From the NCBI GenBank assembly GCA_965531145.1, contig CBESOE010000008.1, positions 10,218-74,217 on the forward strand: a stretch of 64,000 nucleotides of DNA, written 5' to 3'. Each line of letters opens with the position of its first letter. Position 1 is the first letter of the stretch. Positions 7,727-16,241 of the stretch are shown here, piece by piece. The DNA comes from JAQAZP01 sp965531145 (GTDB lineage: Bacteria; Acidobacteriota; JAQAZP01). The position numbers and the translations under genes were made by a program. The notes under the pieces were generated by a model. That model saw only the letters and a list, made by a program, of their open reading frames with translations. It was not told the DNA's origin and did no database searches.

Positions 7727-10700
7727 TCAAGGCGCTATTCCGATCACGGTGCAACTGGACGTGTCGGTGTCTCCCGCCGGCGGATAGGGCGGCTGGTTGT
7801 ATGGCGCTGGTGTCACGTCCTCGGCCACCAGCTGAAAGAGGTTGCTGCCAAGCACCGCGGTCAACGCCGGAATGGTCTGGTTCCAGGAACTGGCGTATGA
7901 GTCGCCGGCGGCCACATTGGTCCAGCCGGATCGCCAGTTGGGATAGAACTGACCACTGCCGGTGGTGAAGTTGATTTTCGCCGCAAAGCGTCGGGTTTGG
8001 CCGATATAGGTGTTGATCAGCGTCGCCGACATGTTGGTGACAAAGGGCACCGTGCCTGACGGGGGAGCGCAGGTCAGGATGGCAGAGACCGTCCCCGGAG
8101 ATCCTCCCGCTTCCCCGATCCGGATATCCGCCCCGGAATTCTGTCCGGCGAGACGGCGCCAGGGCCCGTGAGCAGGGATCGGGGGAGGGGTGATCCCCGG
8201 CTTGAGAACGTTTTGATGGGCATGGAGGATGCGGGCCCTCCAGCGATAGAGGGACCCTTCAGCAAGGCCGGGGATGGTTATGGTCAGCGTGCGGCTCCCG
8301 GTGGAGATCCCTTCCCATGAGGTGGAGGTAATGGTTTCACAGCCGGGGTCACCAAAATTCACCCCGGGGCCGCAGTATTCCACTTGCAGTTTTGCCCGGC
8401 CCAGGCCCTCGGGGTGGGTGGCAACCATCCGCACCTGAAAGTCGTCAACATCGTGAGAGATACCCCAGGGCTGAACAGGGGTGTCGTCGCCGTTGCCGCG
8501 CAGCTGGCGGGCGATGACCGGCCGGCCATCACTGTTGCCGTGATAGACCAGGGCCACACCTTCGTTCGTATTCCCGCTGTCGTATTGGGACGCCCCGACG
8601 ATAACATCGGCGAAGCCGTCGCCGTTGACGTCGCCGGCGCCGGAGACGCTGTGGCCCATGTAGGCATAGGCCTGATCGTGTTCCAACCCGGTTGCGGGAA
8701 GGATTGAGATGCCGGAAGCACTGCCATGATAGATAAAGGCGACACCTTCCTCCGTCTCTCCGGAGGCGTAACTGCCGGCCCCGACGATCACGTCGGTGAA
8801 GCCGTCACCGTTCACATCGCCCGCACCGGAGACGCTGTGGCCCATGTAAGCGTATGGATAGGACGAGGAGACCAGTGTTGCGGCAATGGTCGATATACCT
8901 GAAGGGCCGCCGTGGTAGACAAAGGCCGCGCCGGCATCAGGCTGTGTGTCGTCGTAGTGATACGCCCCGACGATCACATCACCGTAGCCATCGCCATTGA
9001 CGTCGCCGGCGCCGGAGACACCGGTGCCCATCTGTGCGTATGGCTGGTCCGACTCCACAATCGCCGCCGCGGTGGTGGAAATGCCGGCCGGGCCGCCGTG
9101 ATAGATGAAGGCGCCACCTTCTCCAGCCTGTCCGTTGGTGTAACTGGTGACCCCGACGATCAGGTCGGCGTAGCCATCCCTGTTCACATCACCGGCACCG
9201 GAGACAGAGTAGCCCAGGATGAAGCCGGGCTGGTCCGGCTCCACCATTGCCGCCGGCGTGGTGGAGATACCGGAAGCGCTGCCGTGATACACGTAAGCCA
9301 CACCCTCGTCGGTCTCACCATTGTCGTACGTGGGAGCCGAGACGATCAGATCGGCGAAGCCGTCACCGTTCAGGTCGCCGGCGCCGGAAACGCTCCAGCC
9401 CATCAGCGCTAAATCCTGGTCCGACTGCACCATGGCAGCGGCGGTGGATGAAATCCCTGAAGGGCTGCCGTGATAGACAAAGAACGCACCCTCGTCCGTC
9501 TGTCCGTCATCGTAATTTATTGCCCCGGCCACAACATCGGCATAGCCGTCGCCGTTGACATCACCGGCCCCGGAAACGCTCCAGCCCAGGTAGGCATACC
9601 CTTGATCTGATTCCACCATCGCTGCCGCGGTGGCTGACAGACCGTCAGCGCTGCCGTGATAGACAAAGGCCGCGCCCTCGTCGGGCTCCCCGTTGTCGTA
9701 GCCAAAGGCGCCGACGATCACATCACCACAGCCGTCGCCGTTCACATCGCCCGCATCGGAGACACTCCAGCCCAGCAGGGCGGCGTCCTGGTCCGATTCC
9801 ATCATGGCTGCAACCGTGGGGGAAATGCCGGAGGCGCCGCCATGAAACACAAAGGCTGCCCCCTCTCCGGACTCTCCGTTGGTGTAGTTGGAGGCCCCGA
9901 CAATCACATCGGCATAGCCGTCGCCATTTACATCCCCGGCTCCGGCGACGCTGTTGCCCATCCCCACCCCGGTGAGGTTGGATTCGACCCTGGCCGACGG
10001 GGTTAAGTACATCATCATTACAGTGGAGGGGCCACCATAGTAGATAAGTCCAGCACCCTCGCCCGTCTCTCCGTTGTCGTAACCCGGAGCCCCGGCAATC
10101 ACATCGGCATAGCCATCGCCGTTCACATCCCCGGCGCCGGAAACGCTCACCAGCCCGGCACCCACCTGGTCGGATTCCATCATTGCATCCGGTCCAGTGG
10201 CGATACCCCAAAGGCTTCCGAAAAAGACAAAGGCGATACCCGGGTTGACGCCTCCCAGGGTGGACGACACCACAACATCGGCAATGCCATCGCCATTCAC
10301 ATCACCCGCATCGGACACATGCCTGCCGAGATACGCATTTTCCACGTTGATGTCCAGGATGGCTGACACTGTGGTAGGAATTCCGGTGGCGCTGCCATAA
10401 TAGACAAGGGCTGCACCCTCGCGATACGAGCCGTTGCTATAGAACTTTGATCCGACGATGACATCGTCGTAACCGTCGGCATTCACATCCCCGGCTCCGG
10501 AGACGCTTTCGCCCATATAGGCGTTCGCCTGGCCGGATACCACGGTGGTTGCCGGGGTGGTGGGGATACCGGCGGCGCCGCCGTGGTAGACAAAAGCCCC
10601 TCCCTCGCCGCTGTAGCCATCAGCGCCAACGATCACATCGGCGTAGCCGTCCTCATTTACATCCCCGGCGCCGGAGACGCTTGTGCCGAATCGGGGGTTC

Positions 10701-11824
10701 CCCGACAGGTCGGGATCCAGCGTGGTCGCCGCAACAGTCGATATTCCGGTGGGGCTGCCATGAAAGATATAAGCTCTTCCTCCACCAGGGCTGTACATTT
10801 TGGCCCCGACGATCACATCGGCATACCCGTCGCCGTTCACATCGCCGGCCCCGGAGACGCTGCAGCCCATCAGCGCCCAGTAGCGGTTGGATTCCACCAT
10901 CGCCGCTGCGGTGGTTGACAGTCCAGTTGCGCTGCCGTGATAGACAAATGCCGCCCCCTCGTTCTCGGTTCCATTGTCGTAGCGGGAAGCTCCGACGATC
11001 ACATCTGCGTACCCGTCGCCATTGACATCCCCAGCGCCGGATACGCTGTCCCCCATTGATGCTTCCACCTGATCGGATTCCACAATGGTGTCCGCCGTGG
11101 ACGTGAGAATGGGGTCGATGGTCAGCGGATAGGCGGCATCAAGATCACTGATCAGGATCTGGATCGTGCCGGGATCCGGTACGTCAAGCGTGGCCAGTAC
11201 ATCCCTGCCCTCCGCGTCAACTACGTAGAGGTCTGAATATTTCAGCTTCCTGCCGCCAGGACTGGAAAGCAGGACATGATCCCCTTCCATCTCGGCTCTT
11301 GCCGCCGAGACCTCCAACGTCAACCGAAGTTCACCGGCTCCGCTGGGCCTGGACGGAAGCACAAAACCGTGCTCCAGGCCGTTCGGACTGTTGACAAACC
11401 ACTCGGTGAGCCCACCCCGTCTGATCTCCACCCGGTTTCCCGAATTGAGCATGGAGGGATTCACCAGCAGATCACAATCACTCACATCCTCCGACCCACG
11501 GGTCAGACCGACCAGCGTGAGATGGAGCAACTCCGAACCGTCCGAGCCAATTCGGTCCATGACGCCGATACCGCACGTGTCGAAATAGATCCGCAGATTG
11601 TTGGCCCGGTTCGGGGCCTGCAGCCCTTGGCCATTCCAGGACGCGTGGTACTCTCTATCCAAAATGTGCTGCTGCGCCAGGCCCAGCCAACCCCTGTCCG
11701 CTTCTGGTCCGGAAGGGCCGCAGTTGGAATCGTCACGCGCTGCGTCTGCCGTTGGTCCGAGGCAGAGTAAAAGAAGAAAAATAAAAGCACTCACTGTCAG
11801 GTGTTTCAGGACTCTCTCTTTCAT
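7727..11824 (-). CDS. Exported FG-GAP (integrin-type) protein, 14 repeats, shared C-terminal module
   Basis: 1,365 residues. ATG at 11824 with GGAG nine bases upstream starts a signal peptide (M-K-E-R-V-L-K-H, then a hydrophobic core ending in A-D-A-A). Residues ~30-250 match the N-terminal region usual in bacterial FG-GAP proteins, ending Y-P-L-T-I-D-P-I. From ~258 to ~1090 there are 14 tandem units of about 60 residues with the core S-V-S-G-A-G-D-V-N-G-D-G-Y-A-D-V-I-V-G; each has a calcium-binding D-x-N-x-D-G-x-x-D loop. Fourteen units fit two seven-bladed propellers. A fibronectin-like stretch follows, then the shared C-terminal module (residues ~1,245 to the end, with A-P-Y-N-Q-P-P-Y). 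Probably a calcium-stabilised surface or extracellular protein; ligand unknown. Confidence 0.9.
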   Translation of the reverse strand: MKERVLKHLTVSAFIFLLLLCLGPTADAARDDSNCGPSGPEADRGWLGLAQQHILDREYHASWNGQGLQAPNRANNLRIYFDTCGIGVMDRIGSDGSELLHLTLVGLTRGSEDVSDCDLLVNPSMLNSGNRVEIRRGGLTEWFVNSPNGLEHGFVLPSRPSGAGELRLTLEVSAARAEMEGDHVLLSSPGGRKLKYSDLYVVDAEGRDVLATLDVPDPGTIQILISDLDAAYPLTIDPILTSTADTIVESDQVEASMGDSVSGAGDVNGDGYADVIVGASRYDNGTENEGAAFVYHGSATGLSTTAAAMVESNRYWALMGCSVSGAGDVNGDGYADVIVGAKMYSPGGGRAYIFHGSPTGISTVAATTLDPDLSGNPRFGTSVSGAGDVNEDGYADVIVGADGYSGEGGAFVYHGGAAGIPTTPATTVVSGQANAYMGESVSGAGDVNADGYDDVIVGSKFYSNGSYREGAALVYYGSATGIPTTVSAILDINVENAYLGRHVSDAGDVNGDGIADVVVSSTLGGVNPGIAFVFFGSLWGIATGPDAMMESDQVGAGLVSVSGAGDVNGDGYADVIAGAPGYDNGETGEGAGLIYYGGPSTVMMMYLTPSARVESNLTGVGMGNSVAGAGDVNGDGYADVIVGASNYTNGESGEGAAFVFHGGASGISPTVAAMMESDQDAALLGWSVSDAGDVNGDGCGDVIVGAFGYDNGEPDEGAAFVYHGSADGLSATAAAMVESDQGYAYLGWSVSGAGDVNGDGYADVVAGAINYDDGQTDEGAFFVYHGSPSGISSTAAAMVQSDQDLALMGWSVSGAGDLNGDGFADLIVSAPTYDNGETDEGVAYVYHGSASGISTTPAAMVEPDQPGFILGYSVSGAGDVNRDGYADLIVGVTSYTNGQAGEGGAFIYHGGPAGISTTAAAIVESDQPYAQMGTGVSGAGDVNGDGYGDVIVGAYHYDDTQPDAGAAFVYHGGPSGISTIAATLVSSSYPYAYMGHSVSGAGDVNGDGFTDVIVGAGSYASGETEEGVAFIYHGSASGISILPATGLEHDQAYAYMGHSVSGAGDVNGDGFADVIVGASQYDSGNTNEGVALVYHGNSDGRPVIARQLRGNGDDTPVQPWGISHDVDDFQVRMVATHPEGLGRAKLQVEYCGPGVNFGDPGCETITSTSWEGISTGSRTLTITIPGLAEGSLYRWRARILHAHQNVLKPGITPPPIPAHGPWRRLAGQNSGADIRIGEAGGSPGTVSAILTCAPPSGTVPFVTNMSATLINTYIGQTRRFAAKINFTTGSGQFYPNWRSGWTNVAAGDSYASSWNQTIPALTAVLGSNLFQLVAEDVTPAPYNQPPYPPAGDTDTSSCTVIGIAP

Positions 11825-11918
11825 TGTCTGAATCTCCTTTTCTTTGCTGCGCGGGTTGCCGTTCAGGTATATGACGCCCGGCAACGCGGAATCCCCTCAC
11901 CCCCATCCGCTCCTGGAT

Positions 11919-11947
11919 TTGACTTTAATTTTCCTGAAATCTATATT
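11919..11947 (+). promoter_or_regulatory. Sigma-70-type promoter of the ECF-CHAT operon
   Basis: TTGACT, 17 bp, TATATT, with the ECF sigma gene starting 40 bases downstream. It lies in the divergent gap shared with the FG-GAP gene. A housekeeping-type promoter suggests basal transcription of the operon; I could not recognise an ECF autoregulatory promoter. Confidence 0.65.
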
Positions 11948-11987
11948 TCCCATAACCGATGTATCTATTTGATCTTGGAGCAATTTC

Positions 11988-12584
11988 ATGATGCCCGTTA
12001 CGCCAGACTCAGATGAAACCGAAAACGAGAACCGGACGGTTGACCGAACCGACGATCAACCTACCGATGAATACGACGAATTGCGTCGCCGGCTTTCCCA
12101 GGCAGTGAGGAAGGTCTGCCCCCGCTGGTTGGCGGACGAGAGTGACGATCTCGTCCAGAAGGCCCTGATGCGTCTGATGAGACAGCGGAAGAAAAGTGAG
12201 GGGAACGGGGAGTACGGTGCGTCTTATCTATGGCGGGTAGCATATAGCGTCATGGTGGATGAGATCCGAGCCCGCCGGCGGAGAGGAGAAGTTGCCTTGG
12301 AGGACCAGGCCGAATCGTACCTGGCGGCGGGTCACAGTGCCGACCCCGAACGGGCGAGTCATTCCGGCCAGATCGGGGCGGCCATCCGCGACTGTCTCTC
12401 GTCCCTGGTCCGGCCACGCCGTCTTGCCGTGACCCTCTACCTGCAGGAGCACACTGTTCCCGAGATCGGCGTGCTGCTGGGGTGGGGTACCAAGAGGTCG
12501 GAAAATCTGGTCTACCGGGGCCTCGATAATTTGCGGAAGTGCTTGACATCCAAAGGGCTGAACAATGAATCCCCAGGATACTGA
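11988..12584 (+). CDS. ECF-type RNA polymerase sigma factor
   Basis: 198 residues. Region 2 is visible as D-D-L-V-Q-K-A-L-M-R-L (~55-65) through L-W-R-V-A-Y-S-V-M-V-D-E-I-R-A-R-R-R-R (~85-105). Region 4 is a helix-turn-helix around T-V-P-E-I-G-V-L-L-G-W (~155-185). It lacks sigma regions 1 and 3, as ECF factors do. A GGAG ribosome binding site precedes ATG 11988. Its last 20 bases overlap the start of the anti-sigma gene, indicating translational coupling. It presumably directs RNA polymerase to a regulon that may include the downstream CHAT gene and perhaps the divergent FG-GAP gene. Confidence 0.85.
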   Translation: MMPVTPDSDETENENRTVDRTDDQPTDEYDELRRRLSQAVRKVCPRWLADESDDLVQKALMRLMRQRKKSEGNGEYGASYLWRVAYSVMVDEIRARRRRGEVALEDQAESYLAAGHSADPERASHSGQIGAAIRDCLSSLVRPRRLAVTLYLQEHTVPEIGVLLGWGTKRSENLVYRGLDNLRKCLTSKGLNNESPGY

Positions 12585-13278
12585 CAACGAGATTCGCCGG
12601 CTGCGAGAGGCTTTTGCATCGCTGGCCCGCGATGCCGGGCCGACTGAAGGCTGTCCGGATCCGGATCGGATCTGGATGGCCGTGCGGGTCGAGCTTTCCC
12701 CGGGAGAGGTGCGTGAACTGGTCGAACACACGGTGGCCTGTCCCGTCTGCGCCGAGGCGTGGGCTCTGGCGCGGGAACTGAATATCGAATCTGCGCCGGC
12801 AGCGAAAACCGACGGAACGCTGATCGCGCGGTCCACGGTGAGCCGGCGATCCGCCTGGCGCTGGGGCTCGATCATTGCCGCCGCGGCGGTGATCATGCTG
12901 GTGACCGTGTTCTCTATCCAGTTCGATCAGTCACCCGAGAATCTGCCGGGGACTCCCGGATTCGATTCACCCCGATATCGTGAAGGGGGCGAGGCCACTA
13001 TTCGCTCTCTGGTCCCTGCGGACAGATCGCTGCCAAGAGAACGCTTCGAACTGGCCTGGTCTCCCGGCCCGCCCGGCACCCGGTATCAGCTGGAGATCGC
13101 CACGGCAGATTTGGATCTGGTTCTCAAGGCTCGGGGACTGGAAGAGGCCGGTTTCCTGGTGGACGAAAATACCCTTCAACCATTTCCACCCGGCACCCGG
13201 CTCCTCTGGCAGGTTGAGGCGGCACACCCCGACGGCACGCGCCTGACTTCGGAAACCTTTGTTGCCGTCCTGCAGTGA
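12565..13278 (+). CDS. Membrane anti-sigma factor with zinc-finger-like domain
   Basis: 237 residues, starting inside the end of the sigma gene. Residues ~50-60 contain H-T-V-A-C-P-V-C, the H-x3-C-x2-C signature of zinc-binding anti-sigma (zf-HC2-type) domains. One transmembrane helix follows at ~95-115 (I-I-A-A-A-A-V-I-M-L-V-T-V-F), then a periplasmic domain of ~120 residues with Y-Q-L-E-I and L-L-W-Q-V-E-A motifs, resembling the fibronectin-like sensor domains of such proteins. It should hold the ECF factor at the membrane until a signal is received. The CHAT gene starts 24 bp downstream. Confidence 0.8.
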   Translation: MNPQDTDNEIRRLREAFASLARDAGPTEGCPDPDRIWMAVRVELSPGEVRELVEHTVACPVCAEAWALARELNIESAPAAKTDGTLIARSTVSRRSAWRWGSIIAAAAVIMLVTVFSIQFDQSPENLPGTPGFDSPRYREGGEATIRSLVPADRSLPRERFELAWSPGPPGTRYQLEIATADLDLVLKARGLEEAGFLVDENTLQPFPPGTRLLWQVEAAHPDGTRLTSETFVAVLQ

Positions 13279-13302
13279 GGTTTGGGGAGAAGGTCTCAGA
13301 TC

Positions 13303-16161
13303 ATGATGATTCGAACGCCGGCAGCTCATTGCTTCGTTTTCACACTGCTGGCGTTGTGCTGGTCGATAGCCATCCCGCTGTCCGCCGATCCACCCGATCC
13401 CTTCGCGGAGTGTGAGGCGCTGGTTCGCGCGGCACCTGATTCCCTCGAATCCTATCTCTGTTTCGAGACCACGGCCCAGCGGCTCGGCATGATCGATGAG
13501 GCGGTGAATCGCCTGGAGGTTATCCTTTCCCTTGACCCGCAGAACCACCGGGCACGGTATCGTCTCGCCCTGCTGCTGCGTCGGATTCCCGGAAATCAGG
13601 AGCGTACCATCGAGCTGCTGCGGCAAGCGGTGGACGGCCTGGTGGCTGAGGGGGAAATTCTCGCCGCGCTCAATTCCCTATATGGCATTGCTGAATCCCT
13701 GACCAGGCAGGGCCGCCATGAAGAAGCTGACACCCTGCTCCGACGGGTTGAGCGGGAGGCGAAGGAGAGCGGTGACGACCACCTGATGGCCCGGGCGTAT
13801 TTCTACCAGGGAGAGATCCTCTACCTCAGACAAAACCTCGGCCAGGCCTGGCGGCTGTACAAGAAGGCTGAAGCCACTGCCGGCCCTGACGGACCGCTGA
13901 TGCTGAGGATTCTCGCCCATGGCCGCCTGGCCAAGGTCGCCTGGGCTTTGGACCAGCAACAGGAGGCGATGGACGCCTACCGCCGGCAACTACAGTTATG
14001 CCGGGAGCTCGGCAATCAGCGTTTTGAAGCCACCGCCCTGGGCAACATGGCCCTGATCGGGATGAACATGATCGGTTTTGGCCAGATCGATCGTGAGGAA
14101 GTGCTGAGACTGGTGAATGAGGCTCTCGACACCTGCCTCGCCTCAGGCTATCGAATCGGCGAATCCCGATGTCATGTTTTCCTCGGGCGTCTGACCTCCG
14201 GTGACGAAGCCCTGAATCATCATCAGCAGGCTCTGGATATCGCCAGGGAAATAAACCACGAGATCAAGATCATCGAGGCGCTTCGGGGCCTGGCCCTCCA
14301 CCTGGTGCGGTCGGACCCCGGCAATCCGGAGGAGGCTCTCGAACTGCTGGACGAAACCCTCCAGCGCTCCCATGATCTTGGTTCGGAACCGAATATGGTC
14401 ACTTCGCTGACCTACCGGGCCGGTGCCCACTGGATCGCCGGCCACCGGCAGGAGGCAATCGCCGATGGCCTGGAGGCGATCGGAATCATCGAAACGATGT
14501 TCGACCGTCCGCAGGAAGAGCAGTTTCGAACAAGCTTCCTCAGCGCCTGGGGCGGCCGGTATTACGCGCTTGCCGGGAACGTTCTGGAGCCTGCCGGATC
14601 ACCGCCTTCGCCGGAAGACCTGGAACTGTCATTCGTCACCATGGAGCGTCTAAGAGCTCGCGTACTGTTGGAGTCACTGGAAACGGCCAGGGCGCCGGCA
14701 GCTGAACTCGAAGAGACCCCGGCCCTGAAGCACTACCGGGAGGTACTGGGGGAAATCAGCAGCACGCAACGCCTGCTGCTCAATCCTGCCCTGCGCGGTT
14801 TGGCGAGGCAGGAGAAACTGGACGAGCTGGAGCGGCTGGAGCAGTTGGAGACCGCTCTCCGCGTGGAAACGGCCGGCGACATTGCCGGGCAATCAATGCC
14901 TGCCCGGCTGTCATTTCCCACCCTCGACGAACTGTACGGCGCGCTTGCCGAGGATGAGGCGATCCTCTACTTCCAGGTCAACGTGGCTGAGCCGATCTGG
15001 CTCTCCGAAGGCGGCGCCTGGCTACACGTCCACACCCGGGAGGGGTCAACGGTCCACCCGCTCCCGTCGCTCCCCAGGCTTCGTTCGGCGGTGAGACTTT
15101 TTCTCGGGCTGTTCAACCGTCGTGACGGGTCGGAAGCCGAAGGGGCAGTTCAGCTTTACAACGATCTGCTGCAGGATGCGCTCATCGATCTGCCTTCACC
15201 GGTCAAGCGGCTGATCATCGTGCCTGACGGTATTCTCCACCGGCTACCCTTTGGTGCATTGCGCCAGGAAAAGGGCGCTACGCCGCTGGCCATGCGCTAC
15301 CAGATTTCGCTGGCACCCTCGGCAGCCATTTGGCTGCGTTGGCGGCAGCATCCACCGGGAAATTTCGCGATCCCGGCCCTGGCCCTGGTTGATCCGGAGC
15401 TTCCGATGCACGATTTGAATCAAGGATTCGGGGTGGCGGAGGACCGGGCTTGGTCCCTGACCGCGGGAGAGCGTTTGGGGCGGCTCCCCCGCGCTCGCGA
15501 GGAAGCCCAATCCATCGTACGCTACCTGGGCGGGCAGAGCCGGATACTGGTGGGAGCAGAAGCCACCGAACAGTTCATCAAGCAGAGTAACCTACAGCAG
15601 TATTCCGTGCTTCATTTTGCCGCACACGCTGTGTTGGATGATGTCTATGGCACTGGTTCGGCGGTGATCCTGGCTCCGGGATCCGATGAAGAAGACGGCC
15701 TGCTGCAGGGCCGAGAAGTGGCGTCCCTGGACCTGGACGGGCAGGTCGTCGTACTGGCGGCCTGTCGCAGCGCGTCGGGGGTGCTGTTGCGGGGGGAGGG
15801 AGTGATGGGCCTGGCCCGCGCCTTTTTCCAGGCCGGGGCACATACCGTAGTGGGAAGCCTGTGGCCGCTGCGGGATGATGAGGCCGCTGAACTGTTCGAA
15901 GCGTTTTACCGGCACCTCGGCCGGCAGAAGAGTGTCGGCGAAGCGCTCGGTGAGGCGGTAAGGGAGTCCATTGAGTCTGGGGCGCCGCCCGCTGTCTGGG
16001 CCGGTCTGGTGGTGCTGGGCAACGGAGACATCGTGCCCTTGCCTGAAGGCAGGCAGGGGTTTCACTTGCACTGGTGGCAGCTGATTTTCCCGTTACTCCT
16101 GGTCGCCGGTGCTGTCCTGCTCCTCTCTTTCCTCCGGCAGCGGCGGATTAATTTGTTTTAA
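13303..16161 (+). CDS. Exported TPR-CHAT protein with C-terminal membrane anchor
   Basis: 952 residues. ATG 13303 follows GGGGAGAAGG; the signal peptide is hydrophobic and ends near P-L-S-A-D. Residues ~40-450 are tetratricopeptide repeats. The C-terminal CHAT (caspase HetF-associated with TPRs) domain spans ~560-890: catalytic histidine in H-F-A-A-H-A (~771) and catalytic cysteine in L-A-A-C-R-S-A (~820), followed by G-E-G-V-M-G-L-A-R-A-F and S-L-W-P-L-R-D-D. A single transmembrane helix lies at ~925-945, followed by R-Q-R-R. Both catalytic residues are present, so proteolytic activity is plausible. As third gene of an ECF operon it may be the effector or sensor of an envelope response; the target is unknown. 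The stop codon lies inside a REP-like palindrome. Confidence 0.88.
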   Translation: MMIRTPAAHCFVFTLLALCWSIAIPLSADPPDPFAECEALVRAAPDSLESYLCFETTAQRLGMIDEAVNRLEVILSLDPQNHRARYRLALLLRRIPGNQERTIELLRQAVDGLVAEGEILAALNSLYGIAESLTRQGRHEEADTLLRRVEREAKESGDDHLMARAYFYQGEILYLRQNLGQAWRLYKKAEATAGPDGPLMLRILAHGRLAKVAWALDQQQEAMDAYRRQLQLCRELGNQRFEATALGNMALIGMNMIGFGQIDREEVLRLVNEALDTCLASGYRIGESRCHVFLGRLTSGDEALNHHQQALDIAREINHEIKIIEALRGLALHLVRSDPGNPEEALELLDETLQRSHDLGSEPNMVTSLTYRAGAHWIAGHRQEAIADGLEAIGIIETMFDRPQEEQFRTSFLSAWGGRYYALAGNVLEPAGSPPSPEDLELSFVTMERLRARVLLESLETARAPAAELEETPALKHYREVLGEISSTQRLLLNPALRGLARQEKLDELERLEQLETALRVETAGDIAGQSMPARLSFPTLDELYGALAEDEAILYFQVNVAEPIWLSEGGAWLHVHTREGSTVHPLPSLPRLRSAVRLFLGLFNRRDGSEAEGAVQLYNDLLQDALIDLPSPVKRLIIVPDGILHRLPFGALRQEKGATPLAMRYQISLAPSAAIWLRWRQHPPGNFAIPALALVDPELPMHDLNQGFGVAEDRAWSLTAGERLGRLPRAREEAQSIVRYLGGQSRILVGAEATEQFIKQSNLQQYSVLHFAAHAVLDDVYGTGSAVILAPGSDEEDGLLQGREVASLDLDGQVVVLAACRSASGVLLRGEGVMGLARAFFQAGAHTVVGSLWPLRDDEAAELFEAFYRHLGRQKSVGEALGEAVRESIESGAPPAVWAGLVVLGNGDIVPLPEGRQGFHLHWWQLIFPLLLVAGAVLLLSFLRQRRINLF

Positions 16162-16233
16162 AAAGGGGACAGGTAACTATTTAACGAGGGGTTGCCTGAT
16201 ATCGTTAACTAGTTACCTGTCCCCTTTTTAAAA
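16156..16233. repeat. Large REP-like palindrome between convergent genes
   Basis: Two arms of 32 bases (16156-16187 and 16202-16233) are nearly perfect inverse complements, with AAAAAGGGGACAGGTAACT at the core of each. The left arm contains the TAA stop of the CHAT gene; the right arm ends 8 bp before the dctM stop. It may double as a bidirectional terminator, since each arm ends in an A/T run. Same family as the repeats at 7363-7537. Confidence 0.7.
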
Positions 16234-16241
16234 TTCTATTT

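Noticed and set aside
7727..11100. Regular ~180-bp repeats that could be taken for an array
   Set aside because: They are in frame, degenerate at third positions and encode FG-GAP units; spacing and length do not fit CRISPR.
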